6,234 nucleotides of DNA, taken from contig PMAM01000255.1 in NCBI GenBank assembly GCA_003152595.1, positions 225 to 6,458 on the forward strand, written 5' to 3'. Shown here in pieces: positions 1-6,234 of this stretch (within the stretch, counting starts at the first letter, position 1; every line of letters begins with the position of its first letter). Source of the stretch: Acidobacterium sp. (GTDB lineage Bacteria; Acidobacteriota; Terriglobia; Terriglobales; Acidobacteriaceae). The notes beneath the pieces were generated by a model. It did not search any database. It was not told the origin of the DNA and saw nothing but the letters and a program-made list of their open reading frames with translations. The position numbers and the translations under genes are program-made.

Positions 1-2393
1 TGAGGAAGTCGCCGGGGTTTGCGCTGGTGGTGGTGCTGACGCTGGCGCTGGGGATTGGGGCGAACACGACGGTGTTCAGCGTTGTGGATGCGGTGGTGCT
101 GCGGCCGCTGCCGTATGCGCATCCCGAGCGGCTGGTGGAGGTGCAGTCGCGAGAGGCGACGGGGACTTTGGTCGGCGGCGCGGTTTCGTATCCGGACTTC
201 TTTGACTGGCGGGCGCAGAACCACAGCTTCGAGCATCTGGTGTCGTATCACGACGGGTCGATGACGCTGACTGGAGTGGAGCGGCCGGTCCATCTGGAGA
301 GTGAAGTCGTCAGCTGGGAACTGCTGCCGATGCTGGGGGTGAGCCCGGAGCTGGGACGCGGATTTCGACCAGAGGACGAGAAGCTGGGAGCGCGGGTAGT
401 GCTGATCAGCCATGGGCTTTGGGTTTCGCAGTTCGGGTCCGATCCGGGAATCGTGGGGCGGACAGTTCACCTGAGCGGTGAGGCCTCCACGGTGGCAGGA
501 GTGATGCCAACGAGCTTCCGGTTTCCGGTGGATGCGCCGAAGAACGATTTGTGGACGACGCTGGCAATCGACAACGATGGAACGCCGCGCGCGAGCACGG
601 CGAATCGCGGCAACCATTCGATGGCGGTAATGGGGCGGCTGAAACCGGACGTGACGGTGGCGCAGGCCGACGCGGAGATGAAGGAGATTGCCGCACGGCT
701 GGCGAAGCAGTATCCGAACACGAATACGAAGCACAACTCGGCGCAGGTGGAGAGCGAGCTGACCGCAATGCTGGGCGACACGCGCACGGGATTATTTGTG
801 ATTCTGGGCGCGGTGGGACTGGTGCTGCTGATTGCGTGCGGCAACGTGGGGAATCTGCTGCTGGCGCGGGCGAGCGAGCGGGAACGCGAGATGGCGATGC
901 GCTCGGCGCTGGGCGCAAACCGGGCGCGGCTGGTGCGGCAACTGCTGGTGGAGAGCGTGGTGCTGGGGTTGCTGGGCGGGGCGGCGGGATGCGCGCTGGC
1001 CTTTGCCGCGACGCCTGCCGTTCTGGGGCTGATTGGGGATAGCGTGCCCCGGGCTGCGGATGCGGGCGTGAATCTGCCGGTGCTGGGGTTTGCGCTGGGG
1101 CTGTCGCTGCTGTCCGGAGTGGTGTTTGGGCTGGTGCCGGCGATGATGCTGGCGCGACGCGATCTGCTGTCGCCGCTGAAGGAGGGTGGGCGCACGGATA
1201 CGGGTGGTCATCATCGGCTGGGGTCGGCGGTGATTGTCGGGCAGGTGGCGCTGGGCATTGTGCTGACGGCGGTCGCGGGGCTGCTGGTGACCAGTTACAT
1301 GCACCTGACGCACAACGATGAGGGATTCAATCCAGATCATGTGCTGACGCTGCTGTTCGAGACGCCGGATGCGCGGTACATGCACACGCGGCCGGCTTTC
1401 TACCGGCAGTATTTCGAAAAGCTGCGGGCGCTGCCAGGCGTGGAGTCGGCGGGCGGGTCGATGCTGTTGCCGATGACGGATAACAATGCGCACGTCAGCT
1501 TTGAGGATCCGGAGCATCCGGTGCCGGAGGCCCTGCAGCCGAGCGCGAAGCTGGACGTGGTGTCGGACGGGTACTTCCACACGATGCAGATCCCCCTGCT
1601 CGCGGGGCGGGATTTCACGGTTGCGGATACGGACACGTCTCCGCAGGTGATGATCGTGAACCAGGCCTTCGCGGAGAAGTTCTTTCACGGCGAGAACGTG
1701 CTGGGCAAGAAGCTGAAGCCGGGGGCGGGGAACGGGAAGCCGGAGGGTCCGGCGTGGCGCGAGATTGTCGGCGTGGTGGGGAACACGCGCTACGGGGCGA
1801 CTTCGCGGGAGCTGGAGCCGATGTACTTCCTGCCCTCGACCCAGCTTTCGACGTGGTGTTGTTTGTACTCGGTGGTGCGGACGGAAGTGGAACCGGGAAG
1901 CCTGGAGCCGGAGGTGCGGAGTCTGGTGGCGTCCATGGACCCGGGTATTCCGGTGACGGATGTGCACACGATGCGGGATCTGATCGGACTACAACTGGGA
2001 GCGCCGCGGTTTGCGACGGTGCTGCTGAGCGCGTTTGCGGGACTGGCGCTGGTGCTGACGGTGGTGGGGTTGTACGGGGTGATGGCGTACTCGGTGGCGC
2101 GACGCACGCGCGAGATTGGCGTGCGGCTGGCGTTGGGAGCGCAGCGCGGAACGGTGCTGACGATGGTGTTGCGGCAGGCCGCAGTGCTGGTGGCGACCGG
2201 AATGGCGCTGGGACTTGCGGCGACGGTCGCGGCGACGCCGGTGCTGCGGTCGATGCTGTATGGGACCGGGGCAAGGAATCCGGTGGTGCTTTGCGGCGTG
2301 TGCGGGGTCGTCGCTCTGACCGCGTTGGTGGCGGCGTATCTGCCGGCACTGCGCGCGGCGAGCGTGGATCCGATGCGGGCTTTGCGCGAGTGA
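1..2393 (+). CDS. ADOP-type FtsX/MacB-like permease, 5'-truncated
   Basis: Inner-membrane permease of the MacB/FtsX superfamily, acidobacterial duplicated orphan permease type; substrate unknown. The frame is open to the left edge (first full codon at base 3), reading RKSPGFALVVVLTLALGIGA, the usual first membrane segment of the family, so the GTG at 27 is internal and the start lies upstream. About 90 residues, including any cytoplasmic prefix domain, are missing; 796 are visible. Numbering from base 3: TM1 about 6-30; extracytoplasmic MacB-like domain about 35-260; TM2 262-284 ending in CGNVGNLLLAR (279-289); loop RASEREREMAMRSALGA (289-305); TM3 315-343; TM4 359-382; TM5 406-434; second extracytoplasmic domain about 435-668, with an unusual Cys pair at 619-620; TM6 670-695; loop YSVARRTREIGVRLALGA (696-713); TM7 721-748; TM8 about 759-782. 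It ends ...DPMRALRE, the usual family C-terminus. Third codon positions are overwhelmingly G. Likely first gene of a pair with the next permease. Confidence 0.93.
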   Translation, partial: RKSPGFALVVVLTLALGIGANTTVFSVVDAVVLRPLPYAHPERLVEVQSREATGTLVGGAVSYPDFFDWRAQNHSFEHLVSYHDGSMTLTGVERPVHLESEVVSWELLPMLGVSPELGRGFRPEDEKLGARVVLISHGLWVSQFGSDPGIVGRTVHLSGEASTVAGVMPTSFRFPVDAPKNDLWTTLAIDNDGTPRASTANRGNHSMAVMGRLKPDVTVAQADAEMKEIAARLAKQYPNTNTKHNSAQVESELTAMLGDTRTGLFVILGAVGLVLLIACGNVGNLLLARASEREREMAMRSALGANRARLVRQLLVESVVLGLLGGAAGCALAFAATPAVLGLIGDSVPRAADAGVNLPVLGFALGLSLLSGVVFGLVPAMMLARRDLLSPLKEGGRTDTGGHHRLGSAVIVGQVALGIVLTAVAGLLVTSYMHLTHNDEGFNPDHVLTLLFETPDARYMHTRPAFYRQYFEKLRALPGVESAGGSMLLPMTDNNAHVSFEDPEHPVPEALQPSAKLDVVSDGYFHTMQIPLLAGRDFTVADTDTSPQVMIVNQAFAEKFFHGENVLGKKLKPGAGNGKPEGPAWREIVGVVGNTRYGATSRELEPMYFLPSTQLSTWCCLYSVVRTEVEPGSLEPEVRSLVASMDPGIPVTDVHTMRDLIGLQLGAPRFATVLLSAFAGLALVLTVVGLYGVMAYSVARRTREIGVRLALGAQRGTVLTMVLRQAAVLVATGMALGLAATVAATPVLRSMLYGTGARNPVVLCGVCGVVALTALVAAYLPALRAASVDPMRALRE

Positions 2394-2416
2394 TGACAGC
2401 CAGTAGATGGAAGCCG

Positions 2417-2444
2417 GACGCGGGACGCTGGACGCTGGACGTGA
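2417..2444 (+). repeat. Four tandem GACGCTG-type heptamers
   Basis: Bases 2417-2423, 2424-2430, 2431-2437 and 2438-2444 read GACGCGG, GACGCTG, GACGCTG and GACGTGA: two perfect and two degenerate units in exact 7-base phase. The array fills most of the gap between the two permease genes and its last unit runs into the GAGGGG ribosome binding site. It is too short to fold into a strong hairpin. It resembles heptanucleotide short tandem repeats known from other bacterial genomes (an analogy, not an identification). If translation began at the upstream ATG (2407), it would be read as a low-complexity leader, MEAGRGTLDAGR, which is one reason to prefer the later start. Confidence 0.6.
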
Positions 2445-2448
2445 GGGG
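2443..2448 (+). promoter_or_regulatory. Ribosome binding site deciding the second permease start
   Basis: GAGGGG lies 3 bases before the ATG at 2452 and 12 bases before an in-frame TTG at 2461. No comparable purine-rich site precedes the in-frame ATG at 2407. The spacing to 2452 is tighter than ideal, so TTG 2461 (giving MRTFGSRIAGMF) remains possible. The site supports a start after the heptamer array rather than before it. Confidence 0.45.
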
Positions 2449-2451
2449 CAC

Positions 2452-5205
2452 ATGGGCGGGTTGAGGACGTTCGGGAGTCGCATCGCGGGGATGTTTCGGC
2501 GGAGAAGGCTCGACGGTGAGCTGGACGAGGAGCTGCGCGCGCATCTGGAGATGGCTGCGGAAGAAAACCAGCGGCGCGGGATGCCGGCGGATGAGGCCTG
2601 GCGGGCGGCGCTGCGGGATTTTGGCGGAGTGACACAAGTGCGGGAGAGGGTGCGGATGCGGGAAGGAGTGCTGTGGGTGGAGAATCTGCGGCGGGATATG
2701 GCGTACGCGCTGCGGATGCTGCGGAAGAGTCCGGGATTTGCGGCGGTGGCGATTGGGTCCCTGGCGCTGGGGATCGGCGCGAACACGGCGATTTTCTCGA
2801 TCGCGAAGTCGGCGTTGCTGGACCGGCTGGACGTGCTGCATCCAGGGGAGCTGCGGCTGTTGGCCTGGCACTCGGGTCGGAACACTGTGGTGCACAGCGA
2901 GTGGGGCGATATGGGCAAAACGCCGCAGGGCGGCGTGGGCGGCACGTCATTCTCGTATCCGGTGTACCAGCTGCTTCGTAAAGAGAATCACCGGCTGGCC
3001 GATTTGTTCGCGTTCAAGAATGTCGGCCTGGTGAATGTGACCGCAGAGGGTGAAGCCGAGGTGCTGCAGGCCGACTTGGTCAGCGGCAATTTCTATCAGC
3101 AGATGGAGGCGCCTCCGCAGTTGGGACGGGCGATCGGTCCTGCGGACGACACAGTGGGGGCGTCGCCGGTGGCCCTGATCAGCGACAGCTATTGGGCGCG
3201 GCGGTTCAACCGCTCGCCGGACGTGATCGGCCGGACCATGCTCGTGAACCTGGTGAACGTGACGATCGTCGGAGTGAATCCGCCGGGCTTCACCGGAGCG
3301 AAAAGCGTGCAGACCTCGCCGGAGATCTTCATGCCCTTTGCCGCGCAGCCGCTGGTCTCTCCGTACCGAAACGCCGACTCTCTGCTGACCAGCGATCGCG
3401 TTTGGTGGATGCAGATCATGGCGCGCGCGAAGCCGGGCATGGACGAGGCAAAGGCGCAGGCCGCTCTCAACGTGGCGCTCCAGGCGGCGGTGCACGCGAC
3501 CATGACCGTCAAGCCGGAGGAGTCTGTGCCGAGTCTGGTGCTGACCGACGGCAGCCGCGGCCTGAACGAAGCGAGCCGGCAGATGAAGCAGCCGCTGCTT
3601 GTCCTGATGGGACTGGTGGGGCTGGTCGTGCTGCTGGCCTGCGCGAATCTCGCCAATCTGCTGCTGGCCCGTTCGGCGGCGCGGCAGAAGGAGATGAGCG
3701 TGCGCATGGCTCTGGGCGCCGGCCGCGCGCGCATTCTGCGCCAGGTGCTCACAGAGAGCCTGCTGCTCTCCGTGCTGGGGGGCCTGGCGGGTTTGCTGCT
3801 GGGTTATCTGGGGCGCAATGCGCTGCTGCGGATGTTGGCCGGGCCCACCACCGATCCGACGGTCCTGCCGGGCTCCTTCGACTGGGGCGTCTTTGCGTTC
3901 AACGCTGCGCTGTCGATCGCCACGGGTCTGTTATTTGGACTGGGGCCGGCGTGGCAGGCGACGCGCGCCCGGGTGAGCAGCACTTTGAAAGACTCCGCGC
4001 ACACAACTACGCGGCGGCGACGCGGTTTCAGCGGTCGCGCGCTGGTGGCGTTCCAGATCGCGCTCTCCACACTCCTGGTGGTCATGTCGGGAGTTTTCCT
4101 GCGGACGCTCATCAACCTGAACGACGTCAATCCGGGATTCGATCCCCGCAATCTCGTCCTCTTCGAAATGCGTCCCCCACTTTCGGAGTATTCCGGCGTG
4201 AAGCAGATTGCATTGTTCCGGCAGCTCACGGAACGGCTGGCCGCAGTGCCCGGCGTGGAATCGGTGACGCCCACCACCGTGGCGCCGCTCTCGAACAACT
4301 ACGAGAATGATGACTTTATCCCCGTCGGCGAGAAAGTAACACCGGGAATGGATACGGCGAGCTTGAACAGCACCGTCGGCGACGCGTACTTTGGCACCTT
4401 CCGCATTCCCATTCTGGTGGGCCGGGGCTTCGCGCCGACTGATACGGAGACATCACCGCGGGTTGCGATCGTGAATCAGGCTCTGGTGCGGGAGTACTTC
4501 CCCAACCAGAACCCGGTCGGTAAGAGCTTCGTCACCTCGGGAGCGAAGAACGAAAAGCTCACCTATCAAATTGTGGGGGTTTGCGCGGACACGCGGTATG
4601 GGAGCCTGCGTGAGGATCCGCCGCCGATCTTCTATCTGAACTACCGGCAGGCGCCGGAAATCGACTGGGGCCTGACCTTTGCTGTACGGACGCGGACGGC
4701 GCGGGCGGCCATCACACCGTCACTGCGGAAAGCGGTGCAGTCGGTGGACGGCAACCTGCCGCTGGTGGATGTGCGCACGCAGCAGGAGCAGATCGACGAT
4801 CTCCTCAAGGATGAGCGCATCTTCGCCGATCTGACCACGGGGTTCGGCGTGTTGGCGCTGGTGCTGGCGTGCATCGGGATTTACGGGCTGATGGCCTATG
4901 CGGTGTCGCGGAGAACGAACGAGATCGGGATCAGGATGGCGCTGGGGGCGCGGGCGGCGCAGGTGCAGGGAATGGTGCTGCGCGAGGCGCTGTGGATGAC
5001 GGCGATCGGCGTTGTGGCTGGGCTGGGCGCCGCTCTGGCGCTGGGTAAGCTGATCGCGAGTCTGCTCTACGGGCTGAAGGCCTGGGATCCGGGGACGCTG
5101 CTGGCGGCGGCGGCGCTGCTGACAACCGTGGCGGTGGGGTCGAGCTGGGTTCCGGCGCGGCGAGCGGCAGCCGTGGATCCGAGCCAGGCGCTGCGCGCGG
5201 AGTGA
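2452..5205 (+). CDS. ADOP-type FtsX/MacB-like permease, full length
   Basis: Complete inner-membrane permease of the acidobacterial duplicated orphan permease family, 917 residues from ATG 2452; in-frame alternatives are ATG 2407 (932 residues, through the heptamer repeat) and TTG 2461. Residues 1 to about 75 form the cytoplasmic 'permease prefix' region (FRRRRLDGELDEELRAHLEM), charged and helical. TM1 is 94-123 (LALGIGANTAIFS); extracytoplasmic MacB-like domain about 124-381; TM2 382-405 with CANLANLLLAR (397-407); loop RSAARQKEMSVRMALGA (407-423); TM3 434-459; TM4 478-505; TM5 528-553; second extracytoplasmic domain about 554-790; TM6 791-816; loop AVSRRTNEIGIRMALGA (817-833); TM7 843-873; TM8 about 881-903; C-terminus DPSQALRAE. 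The second loop nearly matches the ATPase-contacting loop of E. coli MacB (RTREIGIRMAVGA). No ATPase gene is adjacent. It lies 58 bases after the first permease on the same strand, so probably in one transcript. Third-base usage shifts from G-rich ends to a C-richer middle. Confidence 0.95.
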   Translation: MGGLRTFGSRIAGMFRRRRLDGELDEELRAHLEMAAEENQRRGMPADEAWRAALRDFGGVTQVRERVRMREGVLWVENLRRDMAYALRMLRKSPGFAAVAIGSLALGIGANTAIFSIAKSALLDRLDVLHPGELRLLAWHSGRNTVVHSEWGDMGKTPQGGVGGTSFSYPVYQLLRKENHRLADLFAFKNVGLVNVTAEGEAEVLQADLVSGNFYQQMEAPPQLGRAIGPADDTVGASPVALISDSYWARRFNRSPDVIGRTMLVNLVNVTIVGVNPPGFTGAKSVQTSPEIFMPFAAQPLVSPYRNADSLLTSDRVWWMQIMARAKPGMDEAKAQAALNVALQAAVHATMTVKPEESVPSLVLTDGSRGLNEASRQMKQPLLVLMGLVGLVVLLACANLANLLLARSAARQKEMSVRMALGAGRARILRQVLTESLLLSVLGGLAGLLLGYLGRNALLRMLAGPTTDPTVLPGSFDWGVFAFNAALSIATGLLFGLGPAWQATRARVSSTLKDSAHTTTRRRRGFSGRALVAFQIALSTLLVVMSGVFLRTLINLNDVNPGFDPRNLVLFEMRPPLSEYSGVKQIALFRQLTERLAAVPGVESVTPTTVAPLSNNYENDDFIPVGEKVTPGMDTASLNSTVGDAYFGTFRIPILVGRGFAPTDTETSPRVAIVNQALVREYFPNQNPVGKSFVTSGAKNEKLTYQIVGVCADTRYGSLREDPPPIFYLNYRQAPEIDWGLTFAVRTRTARAAITPSLRKAVQSVDGNLPLVDVRTQQEQIDDLLKDERIFADLTTGFGVLALVLACIGIYGLMAYAVSRRTNEIGIRMALGARAAQVQGMVLREALWMTAIGVVAGLGAALALGKLIASLLYGLKAWDPGTLLAAAALLTTVAVGSSWVPARRAAAVDPSQALRAE

Positions 5206-5208
5206 CCG

Positions 5209-5233
5209 TTCCGGGAGGGGGGCCGGTCCGGAA
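5209..5233 (+). terminator. Weak inverted repeat after the permease pair
   Basis: TTCCGG (5209-5214) and CCGGAA (5228-5233) are perfect 6-base arms around a 13-base G-rich loop, starting 3 bases after the stop of the second permease. The position suits a transcript end, but no T-run follows, so this is not a classical intrinsic terminator. It may be chance in GC-rich DNA. Confidence 0.25.
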
Positions 5234-5249
5234 GAGCGGGTCCGCGGGC

Positions 5250-5330
5250 TGGATTTCAATTTCCCTGTTTGGCGCTATACAGGGCGGCCTTCCGGGGGCT
5301 ACTGTGTTAACTAGAAGTAAACGCTGCTCG
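5250..5330 (+). promoter_or_regulatory. AT-richer island, possible promoter/operator of the HTH gene
   Basis: Within the 244-base gap before the HTH gene, two patches are clearly less GC-rich than their surroundings. At 5276-5281 TATACA could be a -10 element, but the bases 16 or 17 upstream (TTTCAA or ATTTCA) are a poor -35. At 5306-5322 GTTAACT-AGA-AGTAAAC is an inverted repeat matching at 6 of 7 arm positions, a plausible binding site for a dimeric regulator. It is followed directly by CGCTG (5322-5326) / CAGCG (5333-5337), a 5-base stem. The rest of the spacer holds nothing else I can recognise. Confidence 0.22.
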
Positions 5331-5432
5331 CACAGCGCCCCGGCAAAACCAGCATTCAGGATTCTGACCGCCAGCAGAAAACACCAGAACGGCTGCCCGC
5401 ATCGAACGCGGTCGTGGAGTTTCTGTTATTGC

Positions 5433-5439
5433 GAGAGGG
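5433..5439 (+). promoter_or_regulatory. Ribosome binding site of the HTH gene
   Basis: GAGAGGG ends 10 bases before ATG 5450, with a second GAGG at 5442-5445. The ATG at 5440 directly abuts the purine tract and opens only a 12-codon frame (5440-5475, ending TAA), so 5450 is the supported start. Overlap of the short frame with the true start could affect initiation, but nothing shows that it is translated. Confidence 0.5.
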
Positions 5440-5449
5440 ATGAGGCTCG

Positions 5450-6001
5450 ATGACAAGTGTTGGTTCCGCCGCTAATGCCGCCGTTCTGACCAGCTGGAAA
5501 GAGATCGCCCGCTACATGGGCAAGGGAGTGAGAACCGTCCAGCGATGGGAGATGGATTTCGGCCTCCCGGTTCGTCGTCCCCATGGATCCAACAAGAAAG
5601 CGATTCTGGCCCGGTCTTCCGACCTGGATGCCTGGGTGGCGATGCGCTGCACGATAAGCGAGCGATCCCGGGAGAAGGCTCCGGCGTTGTGTGCGCGAGC
5701 TTCGTTGTCCGCCGAAATGGAGACGGCGCGGATGTTGCGGGAGAGCCAGAGAAAGTTGCGGGCCGAACTCCGCGCCGAGCTGGCTGCCATGAAGGAGCTG
5801 CTGTTAAGCATGTGCGAGCAGGAGAGCAGTTTGCAGCGCGCATCCAGCCGGGCGGCACGGCAACTGACCGACCCCACCATGGAACTGGCCCTGTCGAGCC
5901 AACCCGACGGAATGGACAGGCCTCTGCTGGAGCCGGTTCCCGATGGGGCGCCGTCCATGCCTGCCAGTCAGGGCAATCTGCATGAAATGCTCAGAGCGTA
6001 A
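5450..6001 (+). CDS. Small HTH DNA-binding protein with coiled coil
   Basis: A 183-residue soluble protein, probably a DNA-binding regulator; target unknown. Residues 13-63 form a compact helix-turn-helix with a wing, in the style of the MerR/excisionase fold: LTSWKEIARYMG (first helix), GKGVRTVQRWE (26-34 as recognition helix), then GLPVRRPHGSNKKAIL (wing, basic) and DLDAWV. This domain occurs repeatedly in Acidobacteriota, often fused to other modules (family knowledge). Residues about 86-138 are rich in Glu, Arg, Ala and Leu (RKLRAELRAELAAMKELL) and should form a long helix or coiled coil suited to dimerisation. Residues 139-183 are Pro/Ser/Gly-rich and probably disordered. No membrane segment or signal peptide is seen. 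The 244-base upstream gap argues for its own promoter rather than read-through from the permeases. Base usage is more C-balanced than in the permease ends. An excisionase role is conceivable because of the fold and the nearby tRNA, but no integrase is visible. Confidence 0.85.
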   Translation: MTSVGSAANAAVLTSWKEIARYMGKGVRTVQRWEMDFGLPVRRPHGSNKKAILARSSDLDAWVAMRCTISERSREKAPALCARASLSAEMETARMLRESQRKLRAELRAELAAMKELLLSMCEQESSLQRASSRAARQLTDPTMELALSSQPDGMDRPLLEPVPDGAPSMPASQGNLHEMLRA

Positions 6002-6016
6002 GAGACGTCGACGCTC
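5994..6016 (+). terminator. Stem-loop over the stop codon of the HTH gene
   Basis: GAGCGT (5994-5999) and ACGCTC (6011-6016) are perfect 6-base arms with an 11-base loop; the TAA stop lies at the arm/loop border. No T-run follows, so termination by this element alone is doubtful. It may protect the 3' end of the mRNA or be chance. Confidence 0.25.
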
Positions 6017-6025
6017 CGGTTCCCC

Positions 6026-6072
6026 GAAGCCATGGGGGCATAAGCTTCCGCGCTGCGGCGCGATGCTGGAAG
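6026..6072 (+). other. Overlapping inverted repeats in the HTH-tRNA spacer
   Basis: Two competing folds share this stretch. GAAGC (about 6026-6030) can pair with GCTTC (6044-6048) around a G-rich loop. Alternatively CTTC (6045-6048) pairs with GAAG (6069-6072), enclosing CGCGC (6049-6053) paired to GCGCG (6058-6062) with a TGCG loop and a small bulge. Neither is followed by a T-run on either strand. They could end transcription of the HTH gene or of the convergent tRNA, but the evidence is weak. The remainder of the 180-base spacer has no gene I can support. Confidence 0.2.
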
Positions 6073-6143
6073 GCAGGGAATCGAACCTGAGCCGTGGCGG
6101 GTGTGGGCGGAGCGGGGGCCCGCAGGGGAGACATTGAGCAGAA

Positions 6144-6158
6144 CGAGGGACCTCCTCG
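6144..6158 (-). terminator. Possible weak terminator of the tRNA
   Basis: On the minus strand CGAGG-AGGTC-CCTCG forms a 5-base stem with a 5-base loop followed by TTCTGCTC. It begins 23 bases beyond the CCA end of the tRNA, a sensible place for a transcript end. The stem is short and the T content after it is low, so the call is tentative. Confidence 0.22.
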
Positions 6159-6181
6159 CATCAGATCCCCAATGAGATCCG

Positions 6182-6234
6182 TGGTGGGCCCGGAGGGATT
6201 TGAACCCCCAACCAAGGGATTATGAGTCCCCTGC
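6182..6234 (-). tRNA. tRNA with CAU anticodon (Ile2-like or elongator Met), 5' part cut off
   Basis: Read on the minus strand, the window edge enters in the D-stem and gives a coherent cloverleaf 3' portion of 53 bases. The anticodon stem is GGGGA (6231-6227) / TCCCT (6219-6215), with loop CTCATAA and anticodon CAT at 6224-6222. A 5-base variable loop TGGTT follows, then the T arm GGGGG-TTCAAAT-CCCTC with one G-T pair, the 3' acceptor strand CGGGCCC, discriminator A and an encoded CCA (6184-6182). The missing acceptor strand should read GGGCCCG. The stem lacks the three G:C pairs next to the loop that mark initiator tRNA. The GACTCATAATC...TTGGT core resembles E. coli tRNA-Ile2, whose C34 is modified to lysidine to read AUA, more than elongator Met, but the identity elements on the 5' side are outside the window. 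Confidence 0.93.

Noticed and set aside
27..2393. GTG at 27 as the true start of the first permease
   Set aside because: The frame is open to the left edge and encodes the expected RKSPGF lead-in to the first membrane segment; starting at 27 would cut that segment, and no ribosome binding site precedes it.
1615..2950. Long minus-strand open frames spanning the two permease genes (up to 426 codons)
   Set aside because: They run antisense across the end of one conserved permease and the start of the next, are rich in Pro, Arg, Ser and His with no recognisable domain, and are expected where third positions are strongly GC-biased.
5202..5453. An 83-codon frame with GTG start overlapping the second permease stop and the HTH start
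   Set aside because: It has no recognisable domain, no good ribosome binding site and a composition expected from non-coding GC-rich DNA; it overlaps both neighbours by only 4 bases, which is suggestive but not enough to support a gene.
6020..6140. A second minus-strand tRNA (or tRNA-Sec/tmRNA end) around GGTTCGATTCCC
   Set aside because: The T stem has mismatches in standard geometry, no NCCA end is in register, and no anticodon arm lies at the expected distance.
5450..6234. Edge of an integrated element (excisionase-like HTH next to a tRNA)
   Set aside because: No integrase, relaxase or phage gene is present, no exact repeat of the tRNA 3' end is seen, and the HTH type is a common acidobacterial regulator domain. 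It stays possible only if an integrase lies outside the window.
1..6234. CRISPR array, insertion sequence, riboswitch, defence island
   Set aside because: No spaced direct repeats, transposase frame, terminal inverted repeats or recognisable riboswitch core were found on either strand; the only tandem repeat is the heptamer array.

Overview
The window looks like a piece of an Acidobacteriota chromosome (Terriglobia-type). The evidence is two tandem FtsX/MacB-like permeases with the layout of the 'acidobacterial duplicated orphan permease' (ADOP) family, a small protein with the LTSWKEIA...GKGVRTVQRWE helix-turn-helix domain that recurs in that phylum, and high GC with strongly G-biased third codon positions. 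This placement is an inference from protein families; no rRNA or other phylogenetic marker is present.

Layout. Bases 1-2393 hold the 3' part of a first ADOP permease, whose 5' end lies left of the window. A 58-base gap follows, containing four tandem copies of a heptamer (GACGCTG-like) that run into the ribosome binding site of the second, full-length ADOP permease (2452-5205). The two genes share strand and spacing and are probably co-transcribed. A 244-base spacer (5206-5449) has a few weak inverted repeats and an AT-rich island, and leads to a stand-alone HTH/coiled-coil gene (5450-6001, + strand). A 180-base spacer (6002-6181) carries several stem-loops and a tRNA T-arm look-alike. The right edge cuts a minus-strand CAU-anticodon tRNA (6182-6234; Ile2-like or elongator Met).

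Function. The two permeases each have four membrane segments per half, eight in total, and two large extracytoplasmic domains. All four cytoplasmic loops keep the conserved R...E...R.ALGA motif, which in MacB-type transporters contacts the ATPase. No ATPase gene is visible in the window, as is typical for this family, so the energy source and substrate are unknown. The HTH protein is a probable DNA-binding regulator with no evident functional link to the permeases.

I found no CRISPR array, transposase, phage gene, secondary-metabolite gene or clear defence system. The most interesting features are retention of ATPase-docking motifs in orphan permeases, a sharp internal change of third-base usage in the second permease, and the heptamer repeat at its start.
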